A stretch of DNA of 64,000 nt from Amia ocellicauda (lineage: Eukaryota > Chordata > Actinopteri > Amiiformes > Amiidae): the NCBI RefSeq assembly GCF_036373705.1, contig NW_027102664.1, forward strand, positions 186,001-250,000, written 5' to 3'. A model generated the notes under the pieces. The model was not told the origin of the DNA. It saw nothing but the letters and a program-made list of their open reading frames with translations, and searched no databases. How positions within the stretch are numbered: position 1 is the first letter of the stretch; the number at the start of each line of letters is the position of its first letter. Positions 21,012 through 33,580 of the stretch are shown here, in pieces. A program made the position numbers and the translations under genes.

Positions 21012-21581
21012 AGTAGGTATGGCGTGTGATATCAAAACATTCAGAATACTTTTAACCTATATAATTTATAAGCTTTGTAAAATAAACCCAAATATCTCTT
21101 TTGCGGGGATAAACGCTGTTCTGAGTAGTTTGTGACTTGTTTAATACCAAACAAAGCATCGCTATAAAAAATAAATAAAAAAATCACTGTAAAAGCGCTA
21201 GTTATTTTTGATCTTTATAGTTATTTTCTAGGCTCAGGTTGTTTTTTAGCGCTTATAAAGGCCTGAAATATTCTTAGTGGTTGTTGACTATAGGTCTTGA
21301 TGCTTAAAAATGTTTTTTTGAGAGACCAAAAGGTTCTAATAAAAGTTTAGAGTAGAGAGGAGAGAGATCGTCTCCATCTTGGTTTCTATTTGAAATTTGA
21401 TGCAGTGTCATTTTATTGGTTGGTTTTGATATGTTAATTGGTAACAGGGTGGCACAAAGGCCAGACCAGAACAATGCCTTACAAGCAGATCCGGCATGTG
21501 GCCATCAGTATAAGTATGAAGGTCTGGTCTTCAGCTCGACAGACTCACACTGACCTTTCGATTTAAGACTAAAGATCAACA
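21012..21581 (+). promoter_or_regulatory. PolB-side terminal regulatory region (copy C)
   Basis: Same content as 4629-5198: the GCGCT inverted repeat with adjoining TTATAAAG near 21190-21262, and GTATAAGTA at 21508-21516. No gene is seen. Confidence 0.5.
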
Positions 21582-23615
21582 ATGTCCGGAAACAACATCA
21601 GCGATTCGATTTAAACGAGTTTTTAGGCAAGTCTTCAGATTCTTTTCATTGACTCAGAGCGTGTTGTGTGCATGTATTGTAAATAAGGCTATAACATCTG
21701 TTTTAAGTTCTGTAAAATTATTTTTCAGTCAGTCAACAGGAGTTAATTCCCAACGCTGAGGAGATCATCTGGAACAACGACGGTAAGATTTTTGTGTTTG
21801 CGCTCATGGGTTCTTATGCATGGGTGTGTGTGGTTTTGAAGCGGCTCATTAGAGTTATGAAAACGTTTTAATATATATTAATGCCGGTCTCTTTAATTAC
21901 ACAGAAACTATCGAAAGGCCTGTGATTAATGTCTCGACCAAGAGAAGTGGTTGTCCCTAGACAGGCTGTCTGCCGACCGGGTAAGAACTAAACCCCTGTT
22001 TGTTTGTATAACGTTTCTGTAAGATGTTTGAGTCCAGTTTTGTTAATTTTAAAAAAATTATCCTGTCTAACAGTATTAAGAAACGTGGTTCGAGACAACG
22101 AAAGGCCTTCCACATCGAGGGCTTGTTTCGTTTTACCTTCGAGAACCGTAACCTTTCAAGAATCTGAAAGGCCGTCAGCCCCGGTATCTGATAGCTGTGA
22201 GTATATGTCTGCAGCCTGTAAGAGGTTAAAGCTTTTTATAAAGCGGTGTGGTTAAAGGTTAAACATGTCTCTTACCTTCACAGCGGTGCAAAAAGCTAAA
22301 CCAGCCGAAAAACATAAGAAACGATTATTCTGTGGAGGTAAGTAAGATCTTTCAAACTTTAATGTTTTTAAAAGGGCTTTGTTTGCCCGTTGAGGGCTAA
22401 TATTTAAGCGATGGGTGACCGTTTCCTGTAGGGCGGGGGGTTCTGGGAAAGATCTTTAGAAGTCCGGACAGATCTAGGCTTGTTTCTGGGGAACGTGTTT
22501 AGAAATGACCGATTGCCGTACCGTCTGGTTAGGAAGTAAAGCCGTCCGAAAGGGTTTAGTAAGTTGTTTGGCTTATCTCCCGCTATTATACTTCTGTTTT
22601 AAAGTGGTTGTAGGAAAAGGCTTGAAGGTGTTCATTGTATTTAATATTTAAACAGATCGTGAAAACGTTTGTGAAACAGGAAGTCCCGGGATCAGGAAGC
22701 GTTTACACTTGGAAGGTTCGTTTAAAAATGAAATGTTGTTGTGTGTGTGTGTGTTTTATTAACAATATTACAGTTTTTAAAGAAACATTTAAGAAACAGT
22801 TTATTTACAGCGGCTTCTCTGTTTTACATTTATTATCAAGTCCTAATAAATATATTGTCTGTAAATAATAAGGCGTTGTAGTGAATGTCTAAGGCTATTT
22901 TCAAAGGTCTAAAAAAGCTAAAGGTTTTGAATGTGCTGGACATGTTGTTTTAAGTTTGATTTCTGTCGCCGTTTAAAGATGTAAATGTAATGTATATTTT
23001 TATTCTTCCCAAGACTCTTGGGATAGTCATTCTGTGGATGAGCTATTGAGGACAATTACCCCGTCTAAGTGGGATCAAACATCTTCCCCGGTGAGATCAC
23101 CGAGAGGATCCCCCACGGTGGTCTTGGAGACCCCCCAACATCTACTCAGGCCACAGCCTTCTGGGGGTAATTCAACACCCCAGATTCAGCCCGCCGCATT
23201 GTCGGGCGGAACAAATACAGGCATCCAACAACCTCAGGGGTCGCCGTCAGTCAGGGCTGACACACCACCCAACGACGGCCTGGTTTCAACATCGTCCCCC
23301 CAGACCCGTTTCTTGGCTACAGAAACGCGGAACAGTACCCCGCGCTTGGCCAGGGTGTTACCGCAAACGCCTTCTTGGTCTCCGTCCATGAGTATACGCT
23401 CGCTCCCTGCCTCCTTCGACCGAGATTTACCGGAGCGACCATCCTTTGAAGCTGAGCCAGGCCACCAGCCCCCGGAGCTACTTCCTGAAGGTCGGCATGA
23501 GTTGCTACATACTTAGTTACAAAATCAAAGACTTGTGTTAGTGGGGCAAAACCTGGTGATAGAGAGCCAAAACACCCTTATTAATACCCTTACTAACGAA
23601 TTGTACCGTATTTAA
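21582..23615 (+). pseudogene. Seven-exon gene, three coding lesions (copy C)
   Basis: Splice sites match copy B, including the GC donor of intron 1. Lesions: the shared one-base loss in exon 1, an 8-bp deletion in exon 3 (GTCTCGACC), and a TTG-to-TAG nonsense at 23514-23516 in the last exon, which removes the C-terminal helix. Confidence 0.7.
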
Positions 23616-23661
23616 TGTATTAATAGACACAAAACGCCTTACTATTGTGGGTTGTTGGAAA

Positions 23662-23674
23662 AATAAAAAATAAA
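23662..23674 (+). terminator. Poly(A) signals of the seven-exon gene (copy C)
   Basis: Two AATAAA hexamers as in copy B. Confidence 0.7.
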
Positions 23675-23798
23675 TTAAAAAATGTCCTGACTTGGTAAAA
23701 GAACTCACAAACTAAAGGATTATGAACATGCTAGGGCCCCAAAAAGACCTTCCCGAGAGAACATCCCCGGCCCTGTTGTGAACTCCTCTGATGTCCCA

Positions 23799-26700
23799 AT
23801 GAACCTGGAACTATTACAAATGATAAATAATTTAAATAACCCCCAATTACCACCGATAGAATGTGAATTAACAGACTTACCGGTGAACCCCGACCTGTTA
23901 CAGATGGTCAATGATCTAAATAACCACCTCCCACCGGTAGCGCTTATAGAGGTTCACCCCCTAGTTCACCCCGATTTGTTTGAAATGGTGGAGGCTTTGG
24001 AGGAGCTACCCCGACCAAATTCTGCCCCTATTATAAATGATTTGAGACAATTAGAACACAGGATGGCGGCAGAAGCAGCCATCACTATAGAGGAGGGTCT
24101 TGACATTAACCGGTTGGATATCTTTGAAGGACTTTTACAGGCTTTAAATGAGCCTCCTCAAAAAGGGGGTTTTGTAGATGTCAGCAGTGGGGGTGTTCGG
24201 AATGTGGAGGGTTCTGAGACTGATAAGGCTGTGGAGGACATGCTCTGTGAGAATGTAGGGGGTGAAGGCTTTGTTCAAAATGATGATGTGTCCAAGAGTA
24301 CCAGTGATCCCGTGATTATAGATAGACCGGCCTATAACAATTTTGAAATGATTCAGCGTTTTAATTTTGCAGAACTTTTAAATTGTGACAATTATGCAGA
24401 AATATTTGTCAACATACACGAGGCCTTGCAGAAAATGCTTGAACAGGTTGCTGAAAGGGTCAGACCTCGAGATGTTGTACAGTTAGAACTCAGAGGGGAT
24501 GATTTGTTTAGCAACCTATCTGTAATGCTGAGTGGAGATAATTTAGATGTCTGGCTAAAATCGAAGCGTTATTGCAAAGTAACGCAGCCATCTTAGCTGA
24601 TGAAAGTCTGTCTCTGGTAATGAATGTGGTTCGTAACCCTGAGGGTGGGGCGCTTAGAAGACTGTCGAAATGCTTGAAGAACGACATAATTAGGACCAAG
24701 CTCAGGCAATTAGTGGTGAGTTCCAGTGGGGACAATAAGCTCTGTTTTGCTTACAGTTTAATAAAACTACTCACCCCCGACATGCCTGAACCCCAAGCTC
24801 TGCAAGAGGCTTTAATGCTTCATCAGAGGGCCGGCTTAAACTCTCAACAGATGGTTACCTTTTCAGACATCACCAAGTTTGAGGAGTTGTTGTCTTTAAA
24901 AATTGTTGTGTGGTACCGTTGTGAGGTAAAGGAAGTATTTGTGAAATTTCAGATACATCCTGAAACCCATACACAGACACTGTTTCTCTTCCTAAGTGAT
25001 AGTCATTACTTTGGAATAAAGAGTTTGACGGCTTTTTTGGGTTGTTCGTATGTTTGTCATTGGTGTTATAAGGCCTTCAATGATAAGCTTAAGCACCGCT
25101 GTGACGGTTACTGTAACGTCTGTTTCAATCCGCAATGTCGTAAGGGTTTGGCCCCTACCATCCGATGTAAAGATTGCTTAAGGATTTGTCTCTCAGCGTT
25201 CTGTTTTTCCGAGCATAAGGTACAGAGGGCCGCTGCTGAGGGGGTTAAAAAACGGAGTTATTGTGATCAAACTAAATATTGCCCGCAGTGTTGCCTCCAG
25301 TACCGTTTTCATGAGGTTAAACCACACAAATGTCTGGAGCCGAGATGCAGGATCTGTAATGCTGATTTAACCCCGGGGTCCGAACACCAGTGCTTTATTC
25401 AGCCGGTTAAAAAGGAGCCGCCGCACAACCGGTATGTCTTTTTTGCTTTTGAATGCCGGCAAGAAAACGGGGTCCACGTTGCTAATTATATACACTGTAT
25501 TGACATGTTGGATCGTGAGTGGTCAGCTAGCGGTGAGAGTTGTGTCAGGGATTTCTTTACGCGGTATCGCGGTCCAAAATACCTCAATTACACATTTATT
25601 GCCCACAATGCTAAGGGTTATGATTCTTACATTTTGATGAAGTATCTGGTGGAAAATGGGGTGACCCCAAAAATAATAGCTCAGGGTAGCAAGATCATGT
25701 GTTTCACCGACGAAGCTTTCAACTAACGTTACATAGACTCGTTAAATTTCCTCCCCATGAAATTGAGCGCTTTGCCTAAGGCTCTGGGTTTTGAGGCTCA
25801 GAAGAAAGGTTGGTTCTGCCATTTTTTTAATACTAAGGACACTCAAAATTATCGAGGGTCCTACCCGCCCGCCTCTTATTATGGGGTTGATACTATGATG
25901 TCTCATGAGAGGGAGGAATTCTTTAAATGGTACAATACGGTTAAGGGAGGTGTTTTTGATTTCCGAGAAGAGATGGCCGCTTATTGTAAAAATGATGTGG
26001 TGATCCTTAAAGAAGCCTGTGTGCGTTTCTGCGCCGAGGTTATCAACACATCGGGTCTCGACCCTTTGCAAAGTGTGACCATAGCGTCTCTCTGCATGAA
26101 AATGTATCGGTCCAATTTCTTGCAGAAAAACACTATAGCGGTCACCACTTCTGACAACTATCGTGCTAGACAAAAGAACTTTTCGACTGTCTCCATACAG
26201 TGGCTGGAATACCTGAGTGCCCGGGATAACATCTTCATCAGACATGCTTTAAATCAAGGGGAAGTCAAAATGGGGCCTTACTACTTAGACGGTTTTAGCG
26301 ACGTGTCCGGGCGGCGTACCGCTTATGAGTTTGCAGGTTGTATTTACCATGGCTGTCCTCAGTGCTTCGACCCAAACACCTTTAACCCCGTAACACAAAA
26401 ACTCTGCGGTGATATGTACTATGATTTCCAGGAACGAATTGAAACTTTAAAAAACACCTATGGTTTGAACGTGCTGGTGATTTGGAAACACGAGTGGACG
26501 ACCCTGAAGCAACAGGAAGCGGGGGTACAACGGTTTATGGAAACCTTGGACTTTCCTGAACGTCTAGAGCCCCGGGATGCGTTATTTGGGGGTCGTACCA
26601 ACGCCCTCTGTTTACATTATGAGGTAAAGGAGGGTGAGAGAGTAGATTACTATGATTTCACCAGTCTGTACCCTTATGTCAACAAGACCAAAATGTACCC

Positions 26701-27415
26701 GGTGGGGCGTCCAACCATTGTTTATCGTGACTTTCTCGAAATCGGACATTACTTTGGTTTGATCAAAGTCACCATGTACCCTCCTCGCGAGCTGTTCTTA
26801 CCCGTGTTGCCTTACTGGTGTTCGGGAAAATTGATGTTCCCTCTGTGTAGAACGTGTGTGGAAACTGAAAATCAAACTACCTCTTGTCTGCACAGTGATG
26901 AAGAGAGAGCGCTGACGGGTGTTACCACGGCTTACGCCCGGCTTGAACTGTACAACTTAATGGATCAGTTGCAGGAACGCACGCTCTATCATGATACTGA
27001 CTCTGTAATCTTTGTCACCAGGCCAGGGGATTGGGTCCCTCCCCTCGGGGACTACCTTGGGGAGTTAACGAGCGAACTAGATCCTCAGGACCACATAGTG
27101 GAGTTTGTTTCAGGGGGTCCTAAGACTTACGCATACAGAACGGCTGCGGGTAAGACCTGTATGAAAGTTAAGGGTTTCACTCTGAACCATTGTAACAACA
27201 AGCTCATTAACATCAAGTCTCTGACGACCCTGGTAGAAAGTTTTGTAACCGAGAAAGACGCGCCTCCTCGTGAGATTATTACAGCCGGAAATCAGATCTA
27301 TCGCAATAAAAAGGGGTACACGTTGGAAAATAGATCACTAAACAAACGGTTCAGGGTGGTGTACAATAAAAGAGTGTTGAAGACTGATTATACCACTCTG
27401 CCTTATGGATATTAG
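23799..27415 (+). pseudogene. DNA polymerase B with internal deletion (copy C)
   Basis: Carries the shared frameshift near 24546 and the shared TAA at 25724-25726. A roughly 495-bp in-frame deletion near 26922 joins the segment after motif A directly to the segment before motif C, removing motif B and the flanking fingers/palm region. Downstream the frame is open to 27415. Variants KDTQN and FDFREE link it to copy D rather than B and E. Confidence 0.93.
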
Positions 27416-28076
27416 CGGTGGTTTTGAAAACAAACTTCAACACCCTTTCTCCTGTATTATAGCCGGTCCCTCCAATTCGGGGAAGAGCTATCTTATAAAG
27501 AACATCATAGAAGATGTGGACGCAACCGTGTCCCAAGCTCTTGACAACATAGTGTGGTGTTTCACTTGCTGGCAACCTCTCTACGATGATTTGGCTTCGA
27601 AAAAAAATAATCTGAAATTTGTGCAAGGTCTCCCCGCCTTGTTGTGTGACGATGACTTGTTCCCGCCCGGTCAAACTAATCTAGTGATCCTTGATGACCT
27701 GATGGAGCAGGCCGGTGACAACAGTGAAGTGGAAAAAGCTTTCACAAAGTACACTCATCATAGGAATTTAAGTATTATTTATTTAGTTCAAAATCTATTT
27801 TTTCAAGGTAAAAAAAGCCGCACTATTAATTTAAATGCCAATTATATAATTCTTTTTAAAAACCCCAGAGATAAACTACAGGTCACCGTCTTGGCTCGTC
27901 AAATGTACCCTAACCAGACCAAGTTCTTTTTGGAGGCATTTGAGGATGCCACCAAAAAACCCTACGGGTACTTGATTGCAGACTTAAAAGCACAAACCCC
28001 AGAAGACTTTCGCCTCAGAACAGGTTTGTGCCCGCCCGATTGGCCGGCAGTGTATGTGCTAAAGAAAAGGAAATAA
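27405..28076 (+). CDS. FtsK/HerA-type packaging ATPase (copy C)
   Basis: Intact 223 aa with both Walker motifs. Variants ENKLQ, CFTCW and LNANYI are shared with copy E. Confidence 0.95.
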   Translation: MDISGGFENKLQHPFSCIIAGPSNSGKSYLIKNIIEDVDATVSQALDNIVWCFTCWQPLYDDLASKKNNLKFVQGLPALLCDDDLFPPGQTNLVILDDLMEQAGDNSEVEKAFTKYTHHRNLSIIYLVQNLFFQGKKSRTINLNANYIILFKNPRDKLQVTVLARQMYPNQTKFFLEAFEDATKKPYGYLIADLKAQTPEDFRLRTGLCPPDWPAVYVLKKRK

Positions 28077-28082
28077 ATAAGA

Positions 28083-28418
28083 ATGTCTGTTCGGATTAAA
28101 AGAAATCTGCCACTTTTGCAAATGTTATTTGAGGGGAGCCCGCGCCATAGGAAAGCTGTGCTGGCAGGGGCCCCCTCGGATTTGATCGAGACCCTGTGTG
28201 AAATAGCTTTTAACATCTTACGTGGTAATATACCCCTAACCCCTTCTCAACATTCTAAACTCAAAAAACAAAAAGCGGTTATCAAGATCATCGCTAATAA
28301 GAAGTATTCTATTAAAAGAAAAAGAAAGAAGATTAATCAAACCGGGGGTTTTATAGGACCGCTGTTGAGCATAGCCGTGCCTTTCCTAACCAGTCTTCTA
28401 GCTTCCAGAGTGGGTTAA
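28083..28418 (+). CDS. pX-like small basic protein (copy C)
   Basis: Intact 111 aa. It differs from copy B by an Arg-to-Gly change (FEGSPRHRK). Confidence 0.55.
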   Translation: MSVRIKRNLPLLQMLFEGSPRHRKAVLAGAPSDLIETLCEIAFNILRGNIPLTPSQHSKLKKQKAVIKIIANKKYSIKRKRKKINQTGGFIGPLLSIAVPFLTSLLASRVG

Positions 28419-28420
28419 TA

Positions 28421-28826
28421 ATGGAATATGCTCAGAAAATGTTTTTGATCCCTCAGGAGCAGCTTGAGAAATGCAGAATATATCCTGCACAAAATGGTTC
28501 AGAAACCGCGGGTAACGGCTTGGAATGAACAGGGTGAATTTGTTTTTAAAGGACAACTGATCAAAGGTTCACACATGTTTGATTTGTTGAAGAGTGTCAC
28601 TAGCACTAATAAGGTACCCGATAGTCGCCGACCTGTAGGCTGGAATGCTTTCCTACAGGCGATGGCCTGTCTGAACATGCCCCAATCCACAGTTCCTAAC
28701 CAGGAAACGCGACAAAAATTCCATCTGTGTAAAGAGGTGGAGCCTGATCTGACTCCGATATCTCATTACTCTGACCGTGCTGAGCGACCATCCTCAGGAT
28801 CAATCCATCGTTGGGAAGCTTATTAA
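28421..28826 (+). pseudogene. PY-type conserved protein, internal deletion (copy C)
   Basis: The first 16 codons are normal (to QLEK). A deletion of about 340 bp then joins directly to the C-terminal domain region in another frame. The helical N-terminus and acidic linker are missing. Confidence 0.6.
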
Positions 28827-28835
28827 TCTCATGTT

Positions 28836-28961
28836 TTTATTTGTCTCCCCTGTAAATAATGACCCGACAAACAATTTTTTATTTAATTTTTTTTATTTTC
28901 AAATGTTGTACATTTATTTATAACATAACCCCTGCTTTGTATTAGAATTGTTTTGAATAAA
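28836..28961. terminator. Convergent poly(A) region (copy C)
   Basis: Minus-strand AATAAA at 28836-28841 and plus-strand AATAAA at 28956-28961. Confidence 0.7.
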
Positions 28962-29003
28962 AACAAAACTAATGATTCAAAGGCTGTTTTCATTATTTTT
29001 TCA

Positions 29004-29564
29004 TCATCTTTTAAAATCCTCACAAGAACACCCCATCTGTATACATGGCTGGCTAGGGTCGTAAGTCATTGTGTTATAAGGGGGGGTCCACAGTGTACTG
29101 ACAAACTCTGCCACTTTTTTATCATTTTGGCCTAAATCATCACTGTACAAGGCCATAATATCGGGGTATGACCTTCCTTTAGATCTATGATATAAGAAAA
29201 ACACACAGTGTTGACCACAAGTGAAGGTCTGAAGACTTTGTACTTGACGACCGCTGTAAATGGTTTCTTGACAGTTGTTGAGCAGAAAGTTATTGATCTT
29301 CCGAGGGAAAGGTCTGAAATCCGGGGGGTTTCCATAGGAATCAAAAAATTCACCACGGTGGTCCTCCCTTAGATAAATAGCCAGCCAATGTTCTCCGGGC
29401 ATATTTTTAGGGTGTGTGTTGATTATGTACATTGCAGGTAAATTCTTGATCTTAAATTTAGGCAGCTGATCGCAGGCGTAGACTCCTTGAAACAGTTTCC
29501 GTGAGCCGGCCAGGGCATTCATGATGTGGTTGAGCTCTCTGGTGTTCATTTTAATAATAATCAT
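29004..29564 (-). CDS. Adenain-like cysteine protease, slightly shortened (copy C)
   Basis: All catalytic residues are present. A small deletion at the 3' end removes the final CHAC residues, so the frame ends after CEDFKR. The catalytic fold should be unaffected. Variants ALAGS and VYAC are shared with copy E. Confidence 0.9.
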   Translation of the reverse strand: MIIIKMNTRELNHIMNALAGSRKLFQGVYACDQLPKFKIKNLPAMYIINTHPKNMPGEHWLAIYLREDHRGEFFDSYGNPPDFRPFPRKINNFLLNNCQETIYSGRQVQSLQTFTCGQHCVFFLYHRSKGRSYPDIMALYSDDLGQNDKKVAEFVSTLWTPPYNTMTYDPSQPCIQMGCSCEDFKR

Positions 29565-30736
29565 ACAGAACGTTTCTCCTCTGATTCACCTCAATAATGT
29601 TGTCAAACACAGCATACACGACCATATTTACAGTGCGTGGTAGAGGCTGCTTGAAACGCATCTCCAAACGCATATTGCCCGTCTTCATCAGTGAAAAATG
29701 TTGTCCACACTCTTCATCAGGGGTCAGGTTGAAACCGTTCAGGGTGTAACCGCTGCAGTATTCCCGGCGATCGATCAGCAGAGTTTGATCCTTGAGATGA
29801 CGACCCGTAGCCAGTACTAGACTGTAATATTCACGAACCGCATTGCCGTTTTCAAAGTCAGGTTGAAAAGGTCTGGATGGAACCTGCACACCATCGACGT
29901 ACAACGCTATAAATTCCGCGTTAAAATGTTTAAAGTTAAAGGGGTTCTTGTTGTAAACCCCGGTAAATGCATCATTATCCACGAGACCTATAATAACCTG
30001 TTTTGGGAGCTGTCCTAGAAACAGATTTTCCTGGTTCATCACCCGTGTCCCTGCGGGGATACTGTGGACTTTCATATAGACTCTTTCGATCGGGTACTTG
30101 GCGTTTGCCGTCATTAACGCCTGCGTGTGTCCTAGTTTAACCGCCGGGGAGACGGACACTTTCTTCACAAACAGCGAGGCCAATAATATGGTCAGTTTAT
30201 ATTTTTCAGTATCAGGGGTCATCAGACAAAAAGCACTTTTACTACGGATCATTTTAATTTTAATGTCTACCCCGTTGAGCATGAGTTTTTCTTGGAAAAA
30301 TATGTCTGCATGGATATGCCCCATTAGCTCAAAGGTCCTCCCTTCTGTTGAAGAGGCCGTTCTTTTTTGAAAACCCTTATTGAGTCCCTCTGGATCCTTG
30401 TCGTCCATAGCTTCCGGGATGTCTTTGAAGAAAAGGCCGGGGCTGAACTGTTTGCTCAGGGTCTCCTCACTATAATTAAGGATACACTCCATCATGGCTC
30501 TATAGGGGTAAGTATTGCTGCTTTGACTAATGAGCCGATCTCCCAGGGTCACATCCACCTGTGAAAACATGGTGGCCACCGGGTAATTGATGACCCCAGC
30601 GTTGGCCGTCTTCTCGATTGCATCGCCATCCTCATCAGTCACTTTACAGTTCATTAAAATAAATGTGTTATTCAAATCAATATAATCCTCGCCATTGCCA
30701 GCTATAAAAAACTCCAGAGGGGCCGTGTCTGAAATT
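29551..30736 (-). pseudogene. Major capsid protein, start deleted (copy C)
   Basis: A deletion of about 210 bp near 30733-30736 removes the first 40 or so codons together with the end of the upstream pVI-like gene. The remaining frame is open to the normal C-terminus and lacks the +2 insertion of copy B. Confidence 0.88.
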
Positions 30737-31135
30737 TCCACGATATGTTGGAGAATGAGAGATTCTTCGTTTTTTGTTAGCCACGGATCTTCGTCGCCCT
30801 GGTGGACACATGCTGTTTCTTCTTTTACCCCCCCTCCTCGCCATTACCATGAGACCCGAACCCTCCTGATGCTCATGGCTAGCTGCCCGGTTCATAACAT
30901 TGGTGAACACGTCACTAACAATATTTTTAGCCGCTGATTTCAAGTGGGGTCTGGCTATAGCAAAGCCTCTCTTAAGCAGGGGTACGGCCATTCTAAAGAG
31001 ACCACGAAAGAGTCCTCCTAGACCGGCGCCATACATTGTGGGGGCTCCTACAATACCGGGCAAGCCGTTCCCGGCTTGCATCTTGTAATAATCCACATAG
31101 GCTCTAGGATCTACATAACCCCTCGAGGTAGCCAT
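30733..31135 (-). pseudogene. pVI-like minor virion protein, 3' end deleted (copy C)
   Basis: The 5' part is in frame from MATSRGYVDP through the amphipathic GLFRGLFRMAVPLLKRG segment. The basic tail is replaced after HSPTYRGN by out-of-frame capsid sequence down to 30677. Confidence 0.6.
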
Positions 31136-31136
31136 T

Positions 31137-31979
31137 TTAATAATGTACACACTGTTTCAGGGGTCGAAAATGTAGTTTGACAATAACTTTACCGAAGCGG
31201 AAGGGTACGTTGATATTCTGATCCGATTTGACTTCGATCGTGATGTTGTCAAAGTGGGTCTTTGAGACTGGTACGTAGTGTGGCTTGTCATAAGTAATTG
31301 TGACCATGTCATTGCTTTTACCTTTAATAAGTACATTTCTCAAAAGGGGGACATAACTATCCCCGACCCTCTGGTGGGTTATGATATCCGTATACACATA
31401 AAGAGTGTAAAAGCCGCCCCACCACTTCTGAGAACCTGCTCTCTGTGTCAGAATAGAACCCTAATATACGCCCCAGTTGGCCGCTGGTTTGAATGCTAAT
31501 ACCTGGTTTTGACACCTTGTACACTCTGTTTTTAATAGGGTTGTAATATAGCTTGATGTTGGGGGTGCCTTCTGAGAACTGTTTATGAATCTCATCTAAT
31601 ATTTTATCCACATTGTCATAATAACCTCCTTGTATCGTGAATATCCATTGATTTTAACATCATCAAAAATGGCGAAGGTGGCATCCTTATCTTGTAAAAC
31701 AGCCCAAGTGTAAGGATACTGTATTTCCGCCAACCCCACTTCCCACGACCCCCTTAGATCTATAGATTTTCCAAATTGTACCGTGTAACTGGATATTTCA
31801 TTTTTAGGGTATATATCGAGAGAGGCGTTACTGGGTAGAGTCACGTAGAAGCCTCCTGATTCCATCTTGAGTACCGAAAGTAATGCCCCCAACACACCCA
31901 CGGGCATGTTGTTATAAGGATTGAATATCGCAAACCTGTTGTTCCGGGACCCAACTATTGAACTTTTCAGGCCATCCAA
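31137..31979 (-). pseudogene. Penton-like minor capsid protein, two frameshifts (copy C)
   Basis: Has the shared break plus a private 4-bp loss near 31650 (GATTTTAAC where other copies read GACTCTTTTTAAC). Confidence 0.85.
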
Positions 31980-33003
31980 GCCATTTCACCAACACGTATT
32001 TTTTCCGGTTCTGGGTTTTTTCAGCTAATATCTTTTCAACTCTGTATACACTGTCTTTACCCACAATCATTTTTTGTAACTCGGCTTCGTAAAACGTTCC
32101 TTCTATATCCTCCCCGTCATAGTCTTTTAACCGGTACACGGGGGGGTCTCAAGCCAACTGTTCGGTAACTGTAAAATATTCGTCAGAAAATGTTTGTTCA
32201 TAACCTTTGGCAAAAGTACTCCTTAGCTTTGAAACGCGAACCACATCACCGATGTTGAACTTATAAGTAGTTTTTCCCTTCTTAATAAATGGTCCGTATA
32301 ATTCTTTATAGACCTTAAAAGAATTACTTTGATCAACATCTATAGGCTTCATTTTAATACTGGTGTGATACCCTTGGTTGTAAGCATCGATAAAATCCTG
32401 AACTTTATCAAAATACTTGAACGTGTTGACCGCTGTAAAATATCTCCAGATTTTGGTCTTCATGGTGCGGTTAAACCTCTCCACTACCAATGCCTTAAGC
32501 TCATTACCGGTGGTGAAATGATGTATTTTGTGTCTCTTCAGTAGATTCTGAAATTCTCTGTTGAGAAACTCTTTTCCTTTATCAGTCTGCAGTTTTTTAG
32601 GACATCGACCCTGGGACAATATATCCTCAAAGGCCCTTGTCACCGCCCGACCTGTTTTTTTATGTAGAATGCGAGCCCAGGCATATTTTGATAACACATC
32701 GATACACATCAACATCAATTTGTGACCATTGTTATGTTTTGATAAATTTGACATATCGACTAGATCCATTTGCCATTGTGAGTCTATGTCAGTTGCATAT
32801 ACGCGGTTTCTTTTAAAGTTAATCCTGAGAGGTTTATGTAAGGTATAGGCGTCTTGTTCCCGTAACCATTCTGAAACAACCACATCATTAACCTTCACTC
32901 CGGCCTCAGCGAGTCCTCTTTGAAAACCCTTCTTACCCGCCAAACCCCCAATCTTGGCTGGGTTGTAGTATAGTTCCTGCATTTGGGGAGCTTGCCGAGT
33001 CAT
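31912..33003 (-). pseudogene. Integrase with chromodomain, nonsense-broken (copy C)
   Basis: TGA at 32149-32151 before the chromodomain, exactly as in copy A. DDE residues and chromodomain are otherwise preserved. Confidence 0.95.
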
Positions 33004-33042
33004 TCTGTCAAATAACCAAACAGACCCACACTATGCGCAAAG

Positions 33043-33064
33043 TTTTTATACAAGGTTTTTTATT
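33043..33064 (-). promoter_or_regulatory. Integrase TATA box and upstream poly(A) signal (copy C)
   Basis: Same arrangement as 1351-1372. Confidence 0.6.
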
Positions 33065-33568
33065 CAACTTCAGGAGAGCAGATACCCCTTTTTAGACATT
33101 TGAGAAAAGTATAACATACACAACAATTTTTTCTACGGTCCAGACAAAAAGAAATCAGATGATTGGTTACTTGATCTATATCAACAAATATACCTGTTTC
33201 TTTATCTTGTAGGCACACACCTCAGTTACATATGTAAATAAAACAACAATATGACCTATTTTAAAAGTAAACAGAGGTGTATTAAACATGCTCAGCAAAA
33301 GGTCATACAGATGTTGATGATATGGCCTAATATCATTCTTGGCCCCCTTGAGCGCTTCATCCCAGTGTTCGTACCCCCCGGTCTTTGTTACAGCAGCCAT
33401 TCACTTTTCCAGGTTTGAAAGTTGATCCTCATCGATGGTTAAATCTGTAGAGAAAAGGCTCGCGTTGGCTACTTTTCTGTCAAGCACATGGTGTAATAGC
33501 GCTCTCAGGTTAGCTACAGAGTGTTGATGACAGAACCAGTTGCAGAAGCAGTCCAGAACATTCCCCAT
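33060..33568 (-). pseudogene. Possible Bcl-2-family gene, broken (copy C)
   Basis: Same TGA and frame change as the other copies. The 74-aa segment with the BH3-like and BH1-like stretches is at 33176-33400. Confidence 0.4.
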
Positions 33569-33580
33569 GTTCAAAGTCCC

